Part shown: positions 31,500 to 43,252 of the stretch, piece by piece
How the letters are laid out: the number at the start of each line of letters is the position of its first letter
Position numbering within the stretch: position 1 is the stretch's first letter
Assembly (NCBI GenBank): GCA_001972305.1
Contig: BDDD01001805.1
Span: 309,580-373,579 of the forward strand
Length of the DNA: 64,000 bases
Direction: 5' to 3'
Source: Cephalotus follicularis
Taxonomy: Eukaryota > Streptophyta > Magnoliopsida > Oxalidales > Cephalotaceae
Position numbers and translations under genes: made by a program
The notes under the pieces: generated by a model
What the model saw: the letters and a program-made list of their open reading frames with translations, nothing else
Database searches by the model: none
What the model was told of the DNA's origin: nothing

Positions 31500-33172
31500 C
31501 CTGGGCTGCTACTCCTCTTCCTGCTGCGAAGCTTGTTCTCTGCGCTCCCTTCTTTCTTGGGGAGCATCCCTGTCAACATACTTCCGTAGATGACCTTTTA
31601 GAATCAAGCCTCAATCTGATTCTTTAAGTGCCTGCATTCTTCTATGACGTGCCTGTGATCACGATGGTACAGGCAGTATTTGTTTGAGTCCCTCTTCTTT
31701 ACCGCGAATCTCAATGGTGCTGACCACTAGATAGGGACCTTCTCCTTCTCCACTGCCAGTATCATGGTTCGCGTCTCCAAGAGAGGCGCTAAGTTGTTGT
31801 AGGTGGGGATTGGTGCCCCCCTTTTTTGTGATTCCTCCCTCTTGGAGAGCTTATGCCTTAGGTCATCCTTTGTCAGCTTTGACCTCTCCTTCCTCTTCTG
31901 CTTTTTCCCTAGAGCACTTTGTGAGTGTTCCTCTTTCGCCACCTGTTGATCCGACCAGGAAGTCTTCTATTTCCTAGCCGTAATAGCATCCTATGCATTG
32001 ACATACTTCTCTGCTCTTATCAGCAGGTCTACCATATCTAAAGCAGGCGTCTTCATGAGGGAAAAAGTAAAGGGTGAGTTGTCTTTCAACCCACTGTTCA
32101 GAGCTGGCAGAGCAAAAGATGGCTCCAAATCCTTCACCATCAGAGACTCCTTGTTGAATCTGGTGAGGTAGTCTCTGAGGGAATCATTCTTCCCATGTAC
32201 CACATTGATTAAATGGTTCGAATTCTTCCTCTGCGTGGTGCTGTTAAGGAATTTGGTGATGAACATCTCTGTAAACCGTTCGAAGTTCACCACTGAATTT
32301 TGAGGAAGCATGGAGTACCATGCCTGGGCTGCACCGGTCAAAGTTTTCGGGAATCCTCGGCAAAGCATAGCATCTGAAACCTGATGTACCAACGTGATCT
32401 GTGTGTAGAAGCGCACATGTTGGATTTGGTCAGTGGACCCATCGTATTTCTTGAGATTCGGGAACAAGAATCCTCTTGGGATACGCTGCCTCATTATCTC
32501 TGGTGTGAAGTGCATGCAGTTTATATTTTATACCTCTAACAGGTACCCCTTCGACTGCTTGGCTCCTATGAGCCACCTTTCGGTTTCAGCAAACCTTCTG
32601 ATCATGGTCTGCTGGACATCCTCAATGTTCTTGATCTTGCTAGAAACTTGTGATGTGCCCGTGGCAAGTCGGACAGAGTGGTCTAACCTACTCCTCTGTA
32701 ACATCTCCATCCTACGAGAAGCGTAGGAACGTGCTCGGGTCTCCTTCTCCTCCACAGGGTAATTCTCTTCCATCGGATCTAGCTCTGGAAGGTCTTGTTG
32801 GGGATTATAACTATAATCCCTCGCACTCGAAGACTCCGCCCTCAGATATGTATCAATCTCTGACCACTTCGGAGGACGTATGGCCCTCCTCGGTGGGTTT
32901 CGCCTAGCCCCTTGGGGCTGTTGTACTTCTGTGGCTGGTCTGCTTGGCCCAACATGATCTTGGAGGGCTGGTCGGCTTGGACCAACCTGATTTTGGCTGG
33001 CCAAGTTATTCACAAGAAAAGTTGTAAGCCTCCCCAATTCTTGGAGAAGCTTGTTGAATTGCTCGCCGGTGATGAGAGCTTGTTCAGGAGCTTGTCCAGC
33101 AGTAGGAGCTTGACTGTTAGCGACGACTTGACTGTCGACAGCTGCAGAGCTGGTGTTTCTTCTCGAAGGCAT
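31500..33172 (-). pseudogene. G2 gag
   Basis: N-terminal piece 32528-33172 starts MPSRRNTSSAAVDSQ just inside the 5' LTR, followed by a Gln/Pro-rich region. The capsid-like domain at 31991-32515 (RGFLFPNLKKYDGSTDQIQH, AQAWYSMLPQNSVVNFERF, LNVVHG-like LINVVHGKNDSLRDYLTRF) matches Retrotrans_gag of Tat elements. At about 31590-31720 a KYCLYHRDHRHVIEECRHLK motif, the usual Tat gag zinc motif, is readable. Stops occur between the three parts. Confidence 0.87.
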
Positions 33173-33215
33173 GGTTCAATAACTTTTTGTTACGTTTCTC
33201 AGAGACGGTGCAAAC

Positions 33216-33728
33216 TGTTGATGTCGAAATCAACAACACAATAGTCCCCTACGTGTAGAGGTTTGATTTGTAGAGGAAAACATTGTGAATGCTCTGAGAA
33301 TGATGTAGGCTTGGTGTTTTATGATCCTCCCTGCACACAAGAAGCAAACTATATGAAGGTCCAGGAGGTATTACTCCTGGGGACTCTCCGATGCTTAAGT
33401 CAGATAGTCGCAAAGAAGAAAAAGTAAGGTTCTTTAAGTCTAGAATTGACCGACCTATGTATAGTGTTTCATGGATGTATTTATAGGATCACCTGGTTGT
33501 AACTGTCTCCCCCCCATCAGCTTGGATTATGGAGATGATTATTGTACCCCTTAGGAAATGGCCGAGGATCTCATCCATTTCCTTATTTGGCGTCAAGACG
33601 TTACTGGTGCGTTATCACTTTGGATTTTAAATGGCTCGACCACGTGTCTGTAGTTCCAGAGGACACATGGCTGTAATCCCAGAGGACACGTGGCAGTGCT
33701 TTATTTGGGTAGAAATTTTTCCATATCA
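33216..33728 (-). repeat. G2 5' LTR (513 bp)
   Basis: The plus strand starts tgttgatgtcgaaatcaac and ends ttccatatca, followed by the CCAAT target duplication. It pairs with 21499-22007. The sequence just left of it (minus strand GTTTGCACCGTCTCTGAG) is the likely primer site, but I cannot assign the tRNA. Confidence 0.9.
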
Positions 33729-34659
33729 CCAATATTCTTCAATTTCTCAAAAGGTCCATAATAACTAGGAGACATCTTGAGGTGCTTTCAAAGAGAGAGA
33801 AACTTGGTTATTCAGCTGCAACCGCAAATAAAAAAAATCTCCTTCACTAAAGCTTTTGTATGTTTGCCAACAATCATAAAATTTCTTCATTCGATTCTAG
33901 GCCATGTACCATTGATTCCCTAACTCCCCGAGAACATAATCGCGATCATAAAGCCCATTTTCCGCTGCCTCAACTGTTGTTGCACTAGGAATGTAAGTCA
34001 AAATGTTCGGTGGAGATCGTCCATAGACGATCTCATATGGAGTCTTTTTGGTATATGTATGAACACTGGTTTTATAAAAATATTCTGCCCACGAAATCCA
34101 TCTAACTCACTCCTTTGGTTGTCACCCGAAAAACGTCTCAAGTACCTTTCAACTATCCTAATCACAACCTCTGTTTGGCTGTCAGTTTGGGGGTGGTATC
34201 CTGATGAGACATGGGGTCCCTGTCACATACAATGGTTTTTGGCATTCCATAAAGTCTAAAGACTTTGTAAAAAAAGATTTGAGCCACAGAAGCAATGTCA
34301 TGATGTGATGTAGGAATAAAATGTGCCAATTTTCACAGACGATTGACCACCACAAAAATTATTGATTTACCCTTTGGATTTAGAAGTCTGTCAATAAAAT
34401 CCTTCGAGAGATCTGTCCATACTTGCGTAGGAATGGGGAGAGGGCTGAAGAAGACCTGTTGGTGAAGTATTTTCCCACTTTTGTCACATTGTTGGATGAA
34501 CTTCCTAATGTCGCTCTTCATTCCCTTCCAGTAGAATACTGATCTAATTCTTTGGAAAGTCTTATGGAAACCCTCATGTGTACTTGAGTGCATCTTCTCT
34601 ATGATTGTTGGGACTAGTGAGGATTCTTTCATCAGAAAAATTCTACCCTTAAAGAACAT
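33729..34659 (-). pseudogene. G1 integrase
   Basis: 34333-34659 gives STHEGFHKTFQRIRSVFYWK, FIQQCDKSGKILHQ (zinc finger; second Cys of the CxxC is replaced) and VWTDLSKDFIDRL (the usual 'MDFI' is altered). 34050-34260 gives [20 protein letters not shown] with the second acidic residue, then an internal deletion in the usual FWKELF region. 33729-34000 is the C-terminal part. It is interrupted at its left edge by G2 and broken by stops. Confidence 0.83.
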
Positions 34660-34693
34660 AATACCTTATTTATATTTCCGCGGTCCCATGGCT

Positions 34694-35230
34694 TCATCTT
34701 TTTAGCACCCTATTCACAATTTGCTGTAAAGCCACACTACCTTGAACTTCTTCACATATTGGATTGACCCATCGAAGCACTGGATTTGAAATTGAAAATT
34801 TTTCTCTCATGCCCTCCATTCTAAACAAGGCCTCAGCTACAAGGTTCTCCTTCCTAGGCTTGTACTCCAAAACAAAGTCATATCCCATGAGTTTTGCCAA
34901 CCACCTTTTTGGGCAGCAGTAGTAATCTTTTGCTCTCATAAAAACTTTAAGCTTTTTTGATAAGTTCTCATAATATATCGCCTTCTCGGTATATAATGCC
35001 TCCAACAAACCTACCATTTCTTTTTCATATGTGGACATAAATAAATTCTTACCTTGTAAAGCATGGTTGAAAAAGGAAATGAGCCTCTTTTCTTGCATCA
35101 ATACTCCACCTATGCCTACCTTCAATGCATCACATTCAATGATAAACATCTTTAAAAAATCAGGAAGAGCCAATATCGGGGCTTGCGTCATTACTTTCTT
35201 TAGATTCTCAAATGTCGCATTTGAACTAAC
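34694..35230 (-). pseudogene. G1 RNase H
   Basis: FENLKKVMTQAPILALPDFL, FIIECDALKVGIGGVLMQEK, KNLFMSTYEKEMVGLLEALY, RWLAKLMGYDFVLEYKPRKE and NLVAEALFRM follow the gypsy RNase H pattern (DAS..GIGAVL; STYEKE). The catalytic motif has DALKVGIG instead of DASG.GIG. The upstream neighbour in the element is RT at 45456; C3 has inserted between the two. Confidence 0.85.
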
Positions 35231-37425
35231 TGATGGAAACGGAAAAACCATCTCCAGAACCAAAAACGGACTAAGGTATATAGGGTGTAGAACAAAACAA
35301 AAACACACAAAGATGCAACGGAAAAACAACCTCAACAAGTCCATCTTTGCATAACCACAAGACAAGGATCACCACATCATCACAATAGTAGAATGGGTGT
35401 TACCATTGCTTGCAATGGTGACACACAAGCATGACAAAAACATGTCAACAAGAGAAATCAAGAGATTATACCAGGGGATGTAGGCTCCTTCAATCTCTAC
35501 CCCTACAAGCTTGAGAAGACAACCTTAATGATGCTCCTCCGTTGTACTCCAGGTCGTTATGCTTCTGCTCCAAGCAAGAACAGCTACTGCCCAGCAAACA
35601 CACAAAGCTTACACACACTCTCTCTAAGCTTAGGTTGAGTCAATTGAGATTGACAAGTGAAGTCAAAATCAATCCACCCTAGATAAGCACTATGCTCGGT
35701 GTATATCAGTGAAAGGAATTGTCCAAGTATAGAGAGAAGTATCACACGTTTTTGCCCAGCAAAATCATCTCTCTCTAATGACCAATTTTCTACAGAAATA
35801 CACTTTCACCAGCCCTCCTTCCCTCTCTCCCACTCTCCCAAACACATAGGATCATGGTCTTCACTCTAGGGAGTCTGAAGCCACGATCCCCACATTTCCA
35901 TAACATGCATGAACGAGAGAAAAAAACTGGAGATGAGAGAGATAATGTGCCTACGAAGTATGTTCGTGCACTGATTGCAAGCGTCAACGCTTATACAATA
36001 ATGTGCTAAAAACGTCGACGTCTTTCTAAAAGACATCGACACCTATCCATGCATTAAGCGTCGATGCTTCCCAGAAGGTGTCGACTCTTTGTCTAAAGAA
36101 ATGTGTCAACGCTTTCCCAGAAGGCGTCGACGCTTTGACTGGAAGGTGAAGTAAATTGAATCTAACTCTTGTAGTGATTTCCTGTTCCCTTCAAATATTG
36201 ATTAAGTAAGATCAAACAAATATGTAAGATCCACTTAACCGATATTTGATAATATATCACCAAGACCTAATATGTCAAACATATTAAAGAACTAAACATT
36301 ATTGGGCAGGGACCCTTTAAAATCTTAGTTAGATAAACGGCTGCATATATAAATTACCAAAATACACCTAAAATTCGGTTTAGCCATTCAAAATTGTCCT
36401 AGACCAATTTAAATGCTCTCAGAATAATATCTAATATTATCTTGATGAAAAAAGTAATCTAATTAATTCTCCCATAATTTATTACGCACCGTCGTAATAC
36501 AAGACTTTCTAAGTCATCAGTTCACGTGTACTATAATCCCTTGTCATACTTGGCCCCGATTGAGGTCTAGGGTAAGGATACATATCAACTCTAGATAAAA
36601 CTTCAATATCTAAAATATTTGATTATTACTAGGACCTTTGACAGATTCACCAGAAATCTAATTTTCAATCTACCTCAACCTTGGCCAAGGATTTCATAAG
36701 TCCAAAGTACAATCATAACATAATAAGGCCGATCACCTTCGCTTAGGCGTGACAATCCCTTATTGCGCACTCGCTTATATTCATATAGATTCGATCATAC
36801 CCAAAGACCACCCGATTGCCAGCCCTGCGCAAGGAGTAGGTAAGGTGGAGATCAAAGCATAACCGTCTCCATACAATATAGAGCAGTCGCTCAGGTCTAA
36901 GGATCAGACAAGTTTGAGAACTTGCTAAGTGACTAACACTTATACACAGCGATAACAAGTAGGAGTCACTACTGATATGAGAATAGCGACTATCCAAACA
37001 GTGTCTCCTACGAGGGTCCAGTTCAGTGTACACGCTCTCAGCGTGCACCCCGTATTTGCCCTAGTGTCCAACACAGATGGTAGTGAGAGAATCCATCCTC
37101 CAATTCCATGAGCATGCAACATACGCACGATTCTATCCGGTTCACTAATGCTCAGAAAGTGAACCTATGAGTTGGAACTAATTCAACATAAGGAATAAGG
37201 TAACTAATCTCTCACCCTCTATGCTAGGCATCCAACCTTATGTCAGGGCATCATAAGCGTAAGTAGGTAAATAATAAACTACTTCAATTAAGTGATAAAA
37301 CACAAATGATATGGCCATAACAAATATGCACATGTCATATATATAAGGAATAAGATCGTTTATGTACATGGATTGATACAATACGACAACCCATCTAATG
37401 GCTTGTCGGGTCATCTCACCTAACA
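35231..37425 (-). repeat. C3 3' LTR (2,195 bp)
   Basis: Begins tgatggaaacgg and ends catctcacctaaca on the plus strand; it pairs with 43253-45455. GTCGAC-type motifs cluster at 35975-36140, including a perfect GCGTCGACGC at 36124-36133. Confidence 0.93.
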
Positions 37426-37449
37426 ATCTCCCACTTGACCCCCAAGCCA

Positions 37450-38637
37450 TGAACTCCTATATCCTAGACCCATCGTCCCACGATGATGCTCCAGAGCCTT
37501 GGTGCCCATTGCCTTGGTCAGTGAATCTGCTGTGTTCCCCTCTGAGGAGACCCTCTCAAGCTGAATATCTCCCCTACCAATAATCTCCTAGATCAAATGA
37601 TAGCGTAGCTGGATGTGTTTGGATCGGTGGTGAGACCGAGGTTTCTTGGCTTGTGCTACAGCCCCATTATTGTCACAGTATATGACAACTGGTCCACTAA
37701 TGGAAGGAACAACTCCTAGTTCAGTAATGAACTTGCACATCCATACACCCTCCTTGGCGGCGCCTGAGGCTGCTATATACTCGGCTTCTGTGGTAGAATC
37801 TGTAATAGTCCCTTGCTTTGAACTGCGCCAGCTCACAGCTCCACCATTAAGTACAAAGACGTACCCAGAGACATATTTGGGATCATCTGGATCACTATCA
37901 AAACTGGAGTCTGTGATGCCCTCCAATTTCAGCTCACTATCCTTTCCATAGATCAAGAAGATATCCTGAGTCCTTCTAAGGTAATTCAGGATTCCCTTGA
38001 CCACTTCCCAGTGCTTCTCACCCGGATCAGAGTGAAATCGACTTGCCATACCCAGGGCAAGTGCGACATCAGGCCTAGTACATAACATGGCATACATGAT
38101 CGACCCCACTTCAGAAGCATAAGGAATCCGACTCATGCGTGCTCTCTCTTCAGATGTCTGAGGATACATCTTTCGAGAAAGATGAATTCCTTCGTCTATT
38201 GGAAATAGGCCTCTCTTGGAATTCTCCATGCTAAACCTTTTCAGCACCTTGCTGATAAACTGGCTTTGGGAAAGCCCAAGCAACCTATTGGATCCATCCT
38301 TGAAGATCCTTATACCTAGTATATAGGTGGCTTCTCCCAAATCCTTCATGGAAAAATTCTTAGTTAGCCATATCTTTACAGATTGCAACATCCCTACATC
38401 ATTCCCAAAGAGTAGAATTTCATCTACATATAGCACTAAGAAAGTGATACTAGGTCCCTCTTGCTTTCGATAAACACAGGGCTCATCTACATTTTTGATG
38501 AAGTCAAAAGCTTTGACTGCTTCATCAAAATGTAGATTCCAACTACAAGATGCTTGCTTTAGTCCATAGATTGACCGTTCGAGCTTGTACACCATGTGAG
38601 GATGCTCGGCAGATGTAAACCCCTCGGGTTGGGACAT
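37450..38637 (-). pseudogene. C3 reverse transcriptase C-terminal part and RNase H
   Basis: Open for 349 codons from MSQPEGFTSAEHPHMVYKLE. The RT motif SIYGLKQAS is followed by the catalytic box as YVDE (38419-38430) rather than YVDD. Then come NFSMKDLGEATYILGIRIFK, SRIPYASEVGSIMYAMLCTR and the RNase H motifs STTEAEYIAASGAAKEGVW and YCDNNGAVAQAKKPRSHHRS. After YHLI a stop occurs, and the last about 45 codons to the purine tract continue beyond it. A TAG at about 38640 separates it from the RT N-terminus. Confidence 0.92.
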
Positions 38638-38639
38638 AT

Positions 38640-39288
38640 AAATGTCCTATTCAAGACGCCCATTTAAGAATGTCGTCTTGACTTCCATTTGCCATATCTC
38701 ATAATCATAATGAGCGGCAATAGCAAGCAAAATCACAATGGATTTAAGCACGGCTACATGTGAGGAAGTCTCAGTATTGTCGACTCCATGTCGTTGCCTA
38801 TACCCTTTCGCCACTAATCAAGCTTTATAAGTCTCGATTTTCCCATCTGCATTCATCTTCTTCTTGAAGATCCATTTGCAGCCAATAGGCACTATGCCTT
38901 CGGGTGCTTCAACCAAATTCCAAACTTGGTTGGAGTACATGGAATCCATTTCGGATTTCATGGCTCCTAGCCATGCTTCAGATTTAGTGCTCTGCACTGC
39001 CTCCTGATAGCTGGTAGGCTCGTCATCTTCAATGACGTTGATCTCATCAGTACCATCAATTAGGAAACCATACCTCTCAGGTGCTAATGCGATCCTTCCT
39101 GATCTCCTCAAAGGAGCTCTGCCTAACTGAGAACCGTTCTCAGCGTGAGATCCAATCTCAGCTATGTCTGTTGAAAGTCCAACCTCCAACTCCTCCATCT
39201 CCTGTATGGTTTCTACCTGTGGTAACTCCTTGAGTTCCACTTTACTCCCACTGTTTCCTTCAAGAAGGTATTCCTTCTCTAGGAACAT
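38640..39288 (-). pseudogene. C3 reverse transcriptase N-terminal part
   Basis: 38818-39288 is open: [83 protein letters not shown] replaces the Arg codon of 'KARLVAKG' (CGA to TGA type). Below it, LVAKGYRQRHGVDNTE and MEVKTTFLNGRLE continue with a further TAG. It is broken in at least two places. Confidence 0.87.
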
Positions 39289-39309
39289 AGCATCTCGCGA
39301 AACTAAAAT

Positions 39310-40179
39310 TCATTGTTCGCTAGGGTGGTAGAAGTAGTATCCTTTAGTTTCTTTAGGATACCCCACAAACCTGCAACGGTCCGACAGCGCTTCCAGCTTA
39401 TCTGCGTCAAGCCTCTGGACATAAGCCGGACAACCCCAAACCTTTAAATGGCTCAGGCTGGGTTTCCTTCCTGACCATACTTGGTATGGAGTAAAAGGTA
39501 CAAATTTAGAAGGAATCTGATTCAAGATATAAACAGCTGTATCTAGGGCATAACCCCAGAGATAGGTAGGAAGGTCAGTAAAAGACATCATCGCTCGAAC
39601 CATGTCCAACAAGGTCCGATTCCTCCTTTCGAACACACCATTATGCTGTGGTGTTCCAGGAGGTGTCCACTGAGATAGAATTCCGTTATCTCTAAGATAA
39701 CCTAGGAATTCAGCTGACAGGTATTCACCACCTCGGTTCGACCGAAGTATTTTAATTGATTTACCTGTTTGTTTTTCTATTTCAAGTCTGAACTCCTTAA
39801 ATTTCTCAAAGGATTCTGACTTGTGTTTCATCAAATACACATAACAATACCTAGATAAATCATCAGTAAAGGTTATGAAGTAGATGTAACATCCTCGAGT
39901 ACTAACTGACATAGGACCACATACGTCGGTATGGACTAAGCCCAGTAAGTCCATTGCCCTTTCTCCTTGACCAGAGAAGGGAGATTTGGTCATATTTCCT
40001 AATAAACTGGATTCACAAGTTGGATAGGACTCTAAGTCCTGGATATCAAGAAGATCATCCTTAACCAACTGTGATAGTCTAGCATCACTAAGATGACCAA
40101 GTCTACAATGCCAAGTAAAAGTTTTATTTAGCTCAGTTTCTCTTTGTCTTTTCTTATTATTACTTTGCTCAATGGACAA
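39310..40179 (-). pseudogene. C3 integrase
   Basis: Open for 289 codons. It includes the pre-integrase TFTWHCRLGHLSDARLSQLV, zinc motif TCESSLLGNMTKSPF (second Cys replaced by Ser), core LGLVHTDVCGPMSVSTRGCY, ILRSNRGGEYLSAEFLGYLR where the second catalytic Asp (RSDRGGEY) is Asn, and PQHNGVFERRNRTLLDMVRA with the catalytic Glu. The long open frame with two lost key residues suggests point decay after insertion. Confidence 0.92.
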
Positions 40180-40275
40180 TATATTTGATTGTGAAGTATT
40201 TAAGGTATATAATCCATTGTCGATAACACCATTATCGACAAAAACATTGTTTGAATATATAAAACATCCAATGTC

Positions 40276-40752
40276 TTAGAATCTAAGCTCCAAGCCCAAT
40301 AAACACAAGTGAGAAACACTTGCAATATTCTGAACAATATTCATAACATAATAACAATGATCCAATGTCAAAATAAAATTATTACACAAACAAATATCAT
40401 AAACACCAACAGCTTGACCAATGATCCTAGATCCATCGCCAAGCCTCAAGTCCAGTTCTCCTGCTCCAAGCTTTCTAACTTTTATTAGTCCCTGAAATGA
40501 ATTGCAAAGGTTAGTTTCACATCCAGTTTCTAATACCCATGAAGAACTACTATTCAAAGCTAGATTACGTTCAATCATGAACACACCTGATGTACTCGCA
40601 CCATGCGGGTTATCAGCAGAGACTCTAGCAACCGCAACACGACAATCCTTTTTCCAGTGCCCGGTCTTACCGCACTGGAAACAAACACCTTCAGCAGCTA
40701 ACTTCTTCATCCAATCTTTGGCAACATTTCCACTAGCTCTAAGCTTACCCTT

Positions 40753-40783
<31 letters not shown>

Positions 40784-41526
40784 TTCTTCTTCTGCTTCTT
40801 CTTACCCTTGCCTTTTGTGTTGACAGGCATGGGCACGCCCTTCCCTTTAGAGGAAGATGAGGCACTACCCTTTCCTGGGGCAGACCTAGAAGAATATGGA
40901 AGAAGTAGGGACTGAGTCTTTGACTTCCCAGAGTCAAAATCGGCCTCAGCCGACCTCAGCATGGCAATCAGCTCAAATAGAGTCACATCTATCTTGTTCA
41001 TGTGAAAATTCACCAAGAACTGTGAGAACGACCTATGAAGGGACATCAAAATAAGATCCACATATAGATAATGGTCCATGAGAAACCCTAATTGAGCCAG
41101 CTGTTCAATCATGTCTATCATCTTCAATCCATGCTCATGGACTGAAGCCTCCTCTTGCATCTGTGCCTTAAAGAGTTTGCGTGAGAGATTGAACCTTTGA
41201 GTCCTAGACTCAGCTTCATACATCTCTTGAAGGTGGAGTAGTATAACAGATAAGGTCTCAATCTTCTCATTTTGACGTTGAAGCTCAAGTGTCATCCAAA
41301 GAAGGGCAAGACATCTAGCCTGCTCTTCATCCTCTAGCCACTTGGCTAGCCGTTCACTCTCTTCGGACGTAGGATCCTCACCCAGTGAAGGAGGCCCCCC
41401 AATCATCACATAGGCCATTTTATTGGCCGTAAGGAAGATTTTGAGGTTTCGATGCCAATCGTTGAAGTTGGGCCCTTCAAGTTTGTTTGTCTCAAGTATA
41501 CGGGACATTGCATTTGAAAAAGCCAT
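40276..41526 (-). pseudogene. C3 gag and aspartic protease
   Basis: Open for 416 codons from MAFSNAMSRILETNKLEGPN, with NDWHRNLKIFLTANKMAYVM, an alpha-helical gag, and a lysine tract of about 25 residues coded by a CTT microsatellite. The knuckle CFQCGKTGHWKKDC (CX2CX4HX4C) follows, and a protease start SSWVLETGCETNLCN where the catalytic Asp of DTG is Glu. It ends GLELRF near 40276. The start fits copia gag; a stop and frame change lie between it and the integrase. Confidence 0.92.
40750..40803. repeat. (TTC)n microsatellite inside C3 gag
   Basis: About 18 TTC-type triplets, some interrupted, coding for the lysine run on the minus strand. Confidence 0.95.
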
Positions 41527-43240
41527 TCTAGCAATCTAGATGAGGAAATATAAACAAGAGTTAGAATTTATTCCAATTTTAATATATGACAACCAAAACA
41601 CTTGGTCTTTAGTGCTTATGGTTCCTCCCACTATTCTAATCATATCCCATACCCCCATATGGAACTCGAGAAGTCCAACTTCCTAGTGGGGATTGGAATC
41701 CATCGCAATCATATTATGGCCTCAGTTAGGGCATGACAAACCAAATATATCCAATGAGTAGGCTATCTTGCCAATTTGCATCCAATACAAGATCCAATCA
41801 TAAAATTCGGCCTTAGATTCAATATGGTCTCAGCTAGGGCATGACAAATCATCAGAATCTTGATAAGTCAAACACCCACAATTTTCATTGGAATGCACTA
41901 GTTTTAATACCCATACATAGGTGTGTCCAAGTGCTAAAAAATAGCCACCCTTTGTGGTGCCCAACACCGACGTTGACATAGTATCCCAAAGTTATCAACC
42001 TCAGCTAGGGCATGACAAATCAATAACTGAGGAACACTACTCAACGAAAATTGTGGAAGGCCACGGGGAACCACTCCATGAGTTCCTACGTTCAGACTTA
42101 TTATTAAGATGATGAAATTTGCGGTCTCACATTTTAATTACCAACCCATTAATTAATTCATTGGTTGTATTAGCCAATTCCAATTAATTATGGCTTAGCA
42201 TGCATGACGAGTATCTTATGCACCTCAGACATATTTCTAAAATATATCAATGGATTGGCAAGGACATTATAAGTAGTAACTTGAGCCCAAAGTCATTACT
42301 AGGTCTTCCTAAGTGTGAAAATTTAGATTTATCTATTACAACAAATACCATGCATACATGGCCTTCAAAAGTCTTGTACTCCATTTCTCCTTTCCTCCAT
42401 CTCTCCTTGCAAGGTCTTCATTTACAAAATTGTACTTTACATTTTGAAAAGAAAATTACATTTAAAATTTACAAAGAAAAATAAATGATGCACGCAGCCA
42501 CCTTATTACAAACCATTAAAGATAATAAATAAATAAAATCCATCCGTACAAAAAAAAACCATAAACTAGGTCTATGTCCTTTTTGGGAAATCCATTGTGC
42601 ATAAGACTTAAATTATATACAATATAATTAAACATTAAATAACATATGCCATAAATAATAATCAATTATACAATTTAATTTAAGGATTGTTAATATTGGT
42701 TAAACTTCCACTAAATCAAGCAATGATTTTGATTTTCTAAGTGACATAATGCATAAAATCCAGTTTTATTAAAAAACCGTTTTGTTTTTTAAAATAGACT
42801 AAGGCGTCGACGCTTACGTCTATGGCACAAAAAGCATAAAACTCAAATAAGCGTCGACGCTATACCAAGGTGTCGACGCATCAACATGCCAGTGAGACAA
42901 GCGTCGACGCTTATGCCAAAAGCGTCGACGCTTAAGTCCCATTGACAGTTTCTGCAGTTCAAAAATTGCAGAAAATTTGGTTTGAACATAAGGCATATAG
43001 CATATATGTCATAACCAGACAATTTACTGCATTAAAATACACCATGTAGGTTTCCAAAACATGTTCAAAAACCATTTTAACATAATCTCCAAGATTAAAT
43101 AACAATGAAATCCAATTTCATACAAAAATTCATTAAGGCACTTTGAATATCAAGTTTAACCCAAAAAACACATCCTTTAATTAAACCTTTAATAAGTACA
43201 TCATTCATAGAATAAATTCAACTAAGGATGATGTGGGACA
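41527..43240 (-). other. C3 5' leader, 1.7 kb, non-coding
   Basis: No coding match between the primer site and gag. It contains three spaced copies of 'cctcagctagggcatgacaa' (about 41718, 41829, 41999) and, at 42801-42935, four perfect GCGTCGACGC and one tgtcgacgc. Confidence 0.75.
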
Positions 43241-43251
43241 CTCTGATACCA
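43241..43251 (-). promoter_or_regulatory. C3 primer-binding site
   Basis: Minus strand GGTATCAGAG with flanking T, complementary to tRNA-Met, next to the LTR border at 43253. Confidence 0.88.
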
Positions 43252-43252
43252 C

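Larger units (their letters stand above)
21499..33728 (-). mobile_element. G2: Tat-lineage Ty3/gypsy retrotransposon with antisense ORF
   Basis: Two LTRs (21499-22007 and 33216-33728) are flanked by CCAAT. On the minus strand from the right: gag (33172-31500), protease (DSG), RT (YIDDM), RNase H, a second archaeal-like RNase H, and integrase. On the left, after pol, there is a non-coding repeat block (24770-25690) and an ORF on the opposite strand (22524-24767). A second RNase H and an extra antisense ORF between pol and the 3' LTR are hallmarks of the plant Tat clade (Ogre/Retand/Tat). It is inserted in the integrase of G1 and is itself split by a solo LTR. Confidence 0.9.

Noticed and set aside
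35700-36200. Repeated GTCGAC motifs as a CRISPR-like or satellite array
   Set aside because: Spacing and sequence are irregular, they lie inside LTRs, and this is plant nuclear DNA. Kept only as a motif-cluster finding.
36743-37128. Frames in C3 LTRs (repeated at 44776-45188) as conserved genes
   Set aside because: Conservation is explained by the two LTRs being copies of each other.
40502-40915. 137-codon plus-strand frame with a phenylalanine-rich run
   Set aside because: Antisense shadow of the lysine-coding microsatellite in C3 gag.
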